64,000 bases of DNA from Phoronis australis. Lineage: Eukaryota; Phoronida; Phoronidae. The stretch covers positions 200,167-264,166 of the forward strand of contig NMRA01000356.1 of assembly GCA_002633005.1 (NCBI GenBank), given 5' to 3'. A model generated the notes under the pieces. The model ran no database searches and had not been told where the DNA came from. It was given only the letters and a program-made list of their open reading frames with translations. The position numbers were made by a program, and so were the translations under genes. This document shows, piece after piece, positions 57,656 to 64,000 of the stretch. Within the stretch, counting starts at the first letter, position 1. Each line of letters opens with the position of its first letter.

Positions 57656-59810
57656 GGATGCCTCCGAGGCTGCGACAATAACCGAGGTGTTCCGTGTGGG
57701 CCATCTGTAACATAAATACACTATTTTCAATCATTACAAAGGATGGGGTGATGCTTGACCTTCTTAGTTTGCATAGTTGTTGAACATAAGCTTGTCCATT
57801 TTGCTTCATAGATTGATAACGTTATTCGTTGTCTTCATTGAAGAGATAAAGTTAGATCACTCACGGTTTATTGGAATATCTAGAAATTATGGGAATAACA
57901 ATAAAATGAGGCAATTTTGAAAATTCCCGCCACGTGATGTCACCAGTGATCAAGAACACTGGGAACAAACTGTGCACTGCAGATGTCAGCAACTCGTTGT
58001 TTTGCTCACGACCTGACTATAGGCCTACCATTTTTGAAATTCATTTGAAGTCTGCAGACACAGATCTCTTTTGACGCACATCTCAAAGAGTTCTGAGTGT
58101 CAGAAGGGATTTGCTGTTTGAATCCTAATCCCAGTGCTTATCATTAGAAGCACAGGTGTATGTATTTTAGAAAATTGCTTAATCTTTTGCAAAAGTCGTC
58201 AAAAAATTATACCGCGTACATTTACGAATATGTACTAAAATTTCATCAAGCTACTAACCAACAGTGCATATGGGTAAACAAACAATCCGCATAGTGACAG
58301 CTTTGAAATGTCCATCGTATGCGTACTTATGGTGTTTTAAGTAAATCATAACCACTGGAAAGAGCAACGTAACAACCAGGCATGTGTTACGCAGACGCGA
58401 AAACCATTTCTTAAGATTTCGCTGTGTTTTACAAGGGAAGCAGGTGGTCACACAAGCATCTTTCGCGAGATGCATGCGTCTACGGAACTCAACGCTGCAA
58501 AGCGCATCGGTAACTGATGAGGAAAACAAGCTTTGGCATGAAATAAGAGATTACGGTAGCCCGACAGAAGAAACAGAAGATTGAGAGCAGGCACCACTGT
58601 GACCCGGTTTCATCGCGCCTTCGCGACACGCGCGCTAATCTGGTTTGTGCAAAGAATTGCACAGAATTCCCAGGAGCAGGCAATTACATACATTTCGGTA
58701 GTAGCAACAGGAAACAATGAACGCTGGCTCCGACGAGACTGTCTTGTCGTCTGCTGTCTACTCGAGTTGTACGCCATTGTGAATGGTGCTTTTGCCGACA
58801 GGAGAAAATAGGTTAGCCGTAGTGAATGATCAGTTTTTACACGTAAACGAAGAAATTGTTATGTTTTTGTAATGAAATTGATAATATAGTAACCCGTTTT
58901 GTCAACAAATTTATATGGGATATTAACAAAAGTAAGCACGAATCAGTAAGGGTTAAAGGTCTATTGCAAGTGACAAAATGTAGGTTACTTCTCGATACGA
59001 CAGAAAGACAAAACACTCGTATGAAATTTTGACACACTTTGCATTTGAGACAGTTCAAATACGATTTAATAAAGGACTGGACGTGTAAACCCGCAATTTG
59101 TGTAGGCTTATGCATTGATCACAGGCAACACTGCAGACAGGCAAGGGTTAAGCACTTAGGTGTATTTTTCTGGTCTCGAATAAAACGGATGAATTTGCAT
59201 TCTCAATTTTCTCGAATAACTTTTGCCAATGACAATTGACATTAAAACGTAACTAAGCGCTCGAAGAAACAATCTCGATGTTGACGACCGTATTGCTTGT
59301 TGCTGCACCTCATCTAAGTTTGTCTTCAGCCATTTTATCTTGTCAAAATTAATTATTTTTCGAAAGGATTCATTTGCGTTTCTACAGTGAAGAAAATCTC
59401 AGAACTGTATGCTCTGTTTCAGACCTTTTCATTCACTTTGAATTCGTGTAAAGTGCATCTTGCCTTTGCTGTTCTTGTTAACAGCGAGTCGTTAACGAGG
59501 AAGATGCACCGAGTGAGACGCGAACATTTACAATTGAATGCAAGCATTCTTTGAATACACAATGATTTGTCTGTTTGAAGACCAATAGTAATTAAGATTT
59601 CCAGAAATGGTGAGAAGGAAATATTGAACAACCGAACTAAATTGGCCATCATTAAGACGATTTACATCGAGACTGAGAAGACCACGTTTAATCTCAGAAC
59701 CACTTTCAATGTAGAGTATCGAATGTATGCATGTAGAAGTTGTTTTGAAAGATTTACTTGTTAACAAAATAACGACTTTTATACGTTACTCTGAAGTAAC
59801 GTTCCCGTTC
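57656..59810. other. CpG-rich stretch without recognisable genes
   Basis: 30 CpG in 58441-58980. Around 58254-58590 frames are open on both strands: plus reads a hydrophilic peptide ending YGSPTEETED; minus reads from an ATG at 58475 through a hydrophobic stretch CLVVTLLFPVVMIYL that would suit a type II membrane anchor. Neither has a clear splice donor, so neither is called as a gene. Confidence 0.35.
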
Positions 59811-60018
59811 TGACGTCATGCTTGCTCACGAGATTTCTTGGACAAAATCGGTTTTAGAAGTAATTAGCTTTGGTCGCAGCATAATACGTTGTGTTGTTGT
59901 TCTTCTACTACAAGTGGCTGAGACCTGACGTTGGCCTCTTGTCTACTGGCTGGTACCCCCGGTAGAATTAACTGAATCGAGGCGCTGACCTTATCAGCTG
60001 CTAGTTGTCCACTACAAA
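59811..60018 (+). promoter_or_regulatory. possible promoter and 5'UTR with CRE
   Basis: A palindromic CRE (TGACGTCA, 59811-59818) lies about 200 bp before an ATG with an ideal context, in a CpG-dense stretch. No TATA box was noticed. Confidence 0.25.
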
Positions 60019-60153
60019 ATGGCCGAGGACGCCGACGGTGGTCCACGAAACACTGTCGGCGTAAAAACGCTTGGATATTCATTTTCCTGTATGTGTATGA
60101 GAAGAAGAGGAGAACATCTGATGCACGTTGGGACAGTAAACCAAGCTGAGTGA
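60019..60153 (+). CDS. possible first exon or 44-codon ORF
   Basis: ATG in strong context (ACAAAATGG: A at -3, G at +4), then MAEDADGGPRNTVGVKTLGY, CpG-dense. The frame continues 44 codons and stops (TGA at 60151) just inside the first unit of the 58-bp array. A GTATGT at about 60089 could serve as a donor, so the start may belong to a spliced gene reaching beyond the window. The antisense ORF is shorter on support. No family recognised. Confidence 0.3.
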   Translation: MAEDADGGPRNTVGVKTLGYSFSCMCMRRRGEHLMHVGTVNQAE

Positions 60154-60419
60154 TGAACATTTCCAATTATGTCTAGCTCACCCTGTCGGGACAGTAAACC
60201 AAGCTGAGTGATGAACATTTCCAATTATGTCTAGCTCACCCTGTCGGGACAGTAAACCAAGCTGAGTGATGAACATTTCCAATTATGTCTAGCTCACCCT
60301 GTTGGGACAGTAAACAAAGCTGAGTGATGAACATTTCCAATTATGTCTAGCTCACCCTGTCGGGACAGTAAACCAAGCTGAGTGATGAACATTTCCAATT
60401 ATGTCTAGCTCACCCTGTC
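60130..60419. repeat. 58-bp tandem array, 5 near-identical copies
   Basis: Units starting GGGACAGTAAACCAAGCTGA at 60130, 60188, 60246, 60304 and 60362. Only two substitutions in 290 bp, so it is recent or homogenised. Confidence 0.97.
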
Positions 60420-63400
60420 ACGATCGTTCCTCGTTTTTGCTCAGTAGTTGGTTTGGATTCCTGTCTCGTCTTCCAAAAATAGCTCGACTTTCATGCTTAC
60501 TTTTGATTGATTTTAAACATAAACCTGAAGAGCAGCATTGATGCTTGCAGTGTTTGACTAATTAACCGATCCAGTCTCCAAATATATGTTTCGAATGATC
60601 TCAGACTAGCAACTCACTCTTCCCAAAGCGATATATGCCAAGTGAAACGATATATGCCAAGTGAAACGATGTATGCCGTCAACATCAACGCATATTGTCT
60701 CAGTCGGGCCACGCTATTGACGCGCCGTCGGGTGCGACAATATGTGCCGTGAACACCGGCACACAGTGTTGCCCCCTTAATATAATACAATGTGTGCTAT
60801 AATAATCGACACAAACAGAGTCGCCATTAGTTTATGTTGAAAACTAGTCTGCTTATCAGTTTTTGCGCATGGGCAGATCCAGTCCGAGAGAGACACAAGT
60901 CGATTGTTGATGATGTGTCTGTCATTATCCCCGCCCCCCACCCCCCAACCCCCACCGAACTCCCGGCGTTGTACTGAAGTGTGAGTACATTTTTGGGTCA
61001 CCATGTATGTCGCAACAAGGTTATGTAGTTCAACAGAGAAGTCGGCGCTCATTTGCCTCCAAACTTTTGGCGAAAACAGGAAAAGGAAAGCATTCACGCA
61101 AAGAAGTAGAAGTGTTTTTGTTTTAAAAGCTCCGGAAAAATGTTGAAACGTTATCTGAGAAAATTTCGTTTAACAGTGTGGAGATTGTTCATGGTGCATT
61201 GTCGCCGATTATGTCACATTAACACTGCAGATAACACGCCAGTCACTTCGTCTGCCGTGTATGAAACTTTCGCTATGTGTACACTGTGATTAGAAGAACA
61301 GTGCAATTAGCGAAGCAAAATGCGTTATTCTATCTGACGGCATTCAACTTGTGGTCTAAAGCTTGAGACGTGCTGTTCAACGTTAATATGAAGCCCTGAT
61401 TGAACACTGATAGTCGAGCGCGACTTCGTATGCGACGTTTAGCTCGATATGACGAGTTCGAACATTTGTCTACACACTACGATTAGTCGTTCACGTTATT
61501 GTCGTACACGAAAAATCAGAATGTATGTAAACAAGGCTTTCGTGCACTCGCGTTACCTTTCATTTATTATTAAGATGAAAATCTCTTTGCTTTTGTTTGT
61601 AATAAATAGATTTACCGACGTTTAAAAAAGAGTTATCAAGCGAAGCTGTCCTTGTGTATATCAACTTAACTGACATTTAAAAGTATTAGGAAATTATATA
61701 AAACTCGCTGTAGAAAACAAGTATTATTTACATAAAATTGTAGTGATTGTTACTATTATAATTTAACAATTAAGTACGAACGGTTTCAACTTTTGAGCGA
61801 CTGCATTTACTTCACCAAGTATTAGCCCAAAGTTCAGATCACTGACTAGCAAACCAGCTGAATGCCAAATAGAACGCCACTGGGCGTAAGAATCTTGGAA
61901 TTACGAACACCATAGCAGAAATCGTATGGATGTAAATGAAGATAATAATTCAATCAAAAATGTGCTCAATTCAATGTCATGTTGATTAAAACGTGTTCGT
62001 AAAGATTACAAAAAGCCATTTTATTCCTTAAAAAAACGTGCCAGGCTTTTTATCCTAACACGAGTGTTGTTGGACGAATAAGAACTATTTTATAAAAGTT
62101 TTCAATGACTGAAAAGTTGTTACATTCCTCAAGACGCTATTCTGTTTGTTCAATAAGCCACGCCCATGCAAAATGTCAATCACAACGCTTTCCGCCACAA
62201 TTGAAATCCAGTGCAGATATTGCCTACGTTTATTAGACTTTTTAGGCAAAGAAAACTTAGTCTGTTCGCCCTTCAAGGGATTTCCCAGTGGGCGGTCGTT
62301 TTGATGCACGAACACACGTGAAGAGAGCTCAGGTTTCACGAACACTATGTAAGACGTACAAGCAGGTAAAATTATAAGTTGGCAAGCTATCGGATGTCAG
62401 CCTTTAGCGTTCGATGGTAAAAAACACCGTTAATTACAGGAAATCCACTCAGCCGGGATAGTTTGCGATTATAAAAAAGCCATTAAAGTGACCAATTTGC
62501 GACTCGGTTTCAACATAAAAATGTCAAAATTTATTTCTTTTATTTCCGTAAGCACTATTCGTAATTTACCATGGCTCCGACACTGTGAATTTATCACCAT
62601 CGAAATAATAGGAACAATGACGTATTTGTTTGCGCTTTTTCATTTGGGTTTAAGGTTCACTGTACTTAAACCAATTATATTAAAAATGTTTAACTATTTA
62701 TACAATAGTTTTTACAAGCATCGTGCAGTGGTAAATAGTTTTAAAAGTGTAATAAAATAATTTCACATTGTTAACTAATATTTTGTACTTTAGTCAATTT
62801 ATGAAAATCACATTTTCGTAAGTCAGTATATAAGCAAAAGTACGTAAAAGGCCTTCAATTTGTATTCGTCATGTTCAAAGTCTGTGGGTAACGCGACAGC
62901 AGACACGTCATTAGGATTCTGTTCACACAAGCGAGCAGCTAAGTACAAATTAACTTGGTAACTCGCTGTCGTTTTTAATGTGCAGTAATTAAATCACACT
63001 CCCAGGCTTTACTACAAGTTAGTTAAATCTGGCAGAAGATGGATTAGGACTATCGCCCTTGAGAGAGCTGATATTCTAATCTATAACAAGTGTCAACTGT
63101 CCAGTGAATCAGGTCCAAGTACTTGGAGTCTGGACATGTTGAAAATATAAATAAGTTCCTAATTTTCTAAATGTTATTACTATAAGTCGCTAGCATTAGT
63201 AAAATAAATCCTTAACAACGACAAGCGGTAGTAGCAACTTCGACAACAAGAACAATGGTTACAAAAACAATAATGATAACGAAAATATCACTGGCATTCA
63301 TAATCATCATGATTTGAATGATAATAATTGCAAAAAAACTAAGTGATAATCATGGATACATTATACATCAAAAACCGAAGCGTTAGTGTAAGGTAAACAG

Positions 63401-64000
63401 GTCATGTTTATTTCTATTTTAGTCTTGGATGACTTAGTGCTATATATATGTTGAAAGTGTTCTGTGCCACATAGCCCACAATGTGACTTCCTGTGCTTGA
63501 AGTAATTTTTGTCCACTTTCTATTGATGTGGGCACGCTGACTGACGTATCCATCCGTTGTCCACTATCATGTACGGAACCTGGGGGACATTTCCTTGAAC
63601 TTGTATCAAAACATTGAAACAGAAGCCGTGTTAAACTGAGTCACTGCACCTTTCTAGTTCACCTGTAGGAGTCAACAATACTTAATTTCGTGCTCGGTCA
63701 CGAACGATTCCCCGGGACGATTCGGGTCGTTAAAAACATGAAATTCTTATAGGTTTGGTCATTTATGGATGGTCGTAAATTTAGCCCGTGTGTGCCCGCG
63801 TGTTTACGGACGTCACTTGAAGAAAAACGGAAGAAAGCCAAGGCGGGACAGATGCAATGATTCGTTAAATCTCTTTCCCACACCGAATTGCCTTTAATTA
63901 TATGTTTGTTCAGACCTGAAGCGTTCTAAATTTGGAATATAATTATATTCAATTCACAGTAAAACCTATTTTTAAATAGTAAACCACGATTTCGGAGCCA
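60420..64000. other. gene-free right end
   Basis: A small 19-bp tandem (CGATATATGCCAAGTGAAA, 2.6 copies, 60629-60677) and an AAC/AAT-type simple tract near 63220-63340. ORFs at 60777-61097 (minus) and 62488-62760 (plus) have no family resemblance. Nothing else recognised. Confidence 0.4.

Noticed and set aside
58254-58529. Minus-strand ORF with a hydrophobic stretch resembling a type II membrane anchor
   Set aside because: The long version starts at a non-ATG codon, the plus strand is equally open, and no good donor follows; left as a note only.
47071-60419. CRISPR-like regular repeats
   Set aside because: Units are head-to-tail with no unique spacers, in an animal genome; ordinary satellites.

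Overview
This is animal nuclear DNA: AT-rich, intron-rich, with no operons and with many short dispersed repeats. The one gene that can be named with certainty is a complete bone morphogenetic protein 2/4 gene (BMP2/4) on the minus strand, with coding exons at 38588-38927 and 37236-38026. Its single BMP2/4 type (neither clearly BMP2 nor BMP4), the mosaic CpG pattern and the compact intergenic space suggest a non-vertebrate, probably marine, bilaterian. An ambulacrarian such as a hemichordate or an early chordate would fit, but sequence alone does not settle this.

Layout. Positions 1 to about 28.2 kb are strongly CpG-depleted. They end in the last coding exon (26172-26763, plus strand) of a receptor tyrosine kinase with FGFR-like spacing at the C-terminal end of the kinase domain. 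No other kinase exon was found upstream, so most of this half is best read as intron of that gene or of others. It holds minisatellites, microsatellites and dispersed repeats. From about 28.2-28.9 kb onward CpG frequency rises about sevenfold and stays high to the window end. A possible exon of an unknown gene lies at the transition (28556-28707). From 28.7 to 36 kb is intergenic DNA with two adjacent inverted-repeat elements.

The BMP2/4 locus runs right to left. A TATA/Inr/double-CCAAT promoter lies at about 40.82-40.93 kb. It is followed by an inferred noncoding exon (40520-40822), a 1.6 kb intron, coding exon 2, a 561 bp intron with a TGCG repeat, coding exon 3, and a 3'UTR of about 1 kb with AATAAA signals at 36.1-36.3 kb. 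Upstream of the promoter are two clusters of homeodomain-type TAATTA sites (42.69-42.98 kb and, far denser, 44.89-45.38 kb). They are good candidates for cis-regulatory modules.

The right third (46-64 kb) has no recognisable gene family. It holds several unassigned ORFs with acceptable start or splice context (49.5-49.8, 50.6-50.9, 57.1-57.5 and 60.0-60.15 kb), a possible LTR with a primer-binding-site-like sequence (53.5-54.1 kb) and a tRNA-derived SINE inserted in a tandem array with a 13-bp target duplication (54.82-55.06 kb). It also holds near-perfect 30-bp and 58-bp tandem arrays and foldback (MITE-like) repeats. No rRNA, functional tRNA or CRISPR array was seen. I found no convincing new multi-gene system. 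The most informative signals are the methylation-like CpG boundary and the homeodomain-site clusters beside BMP2/4.
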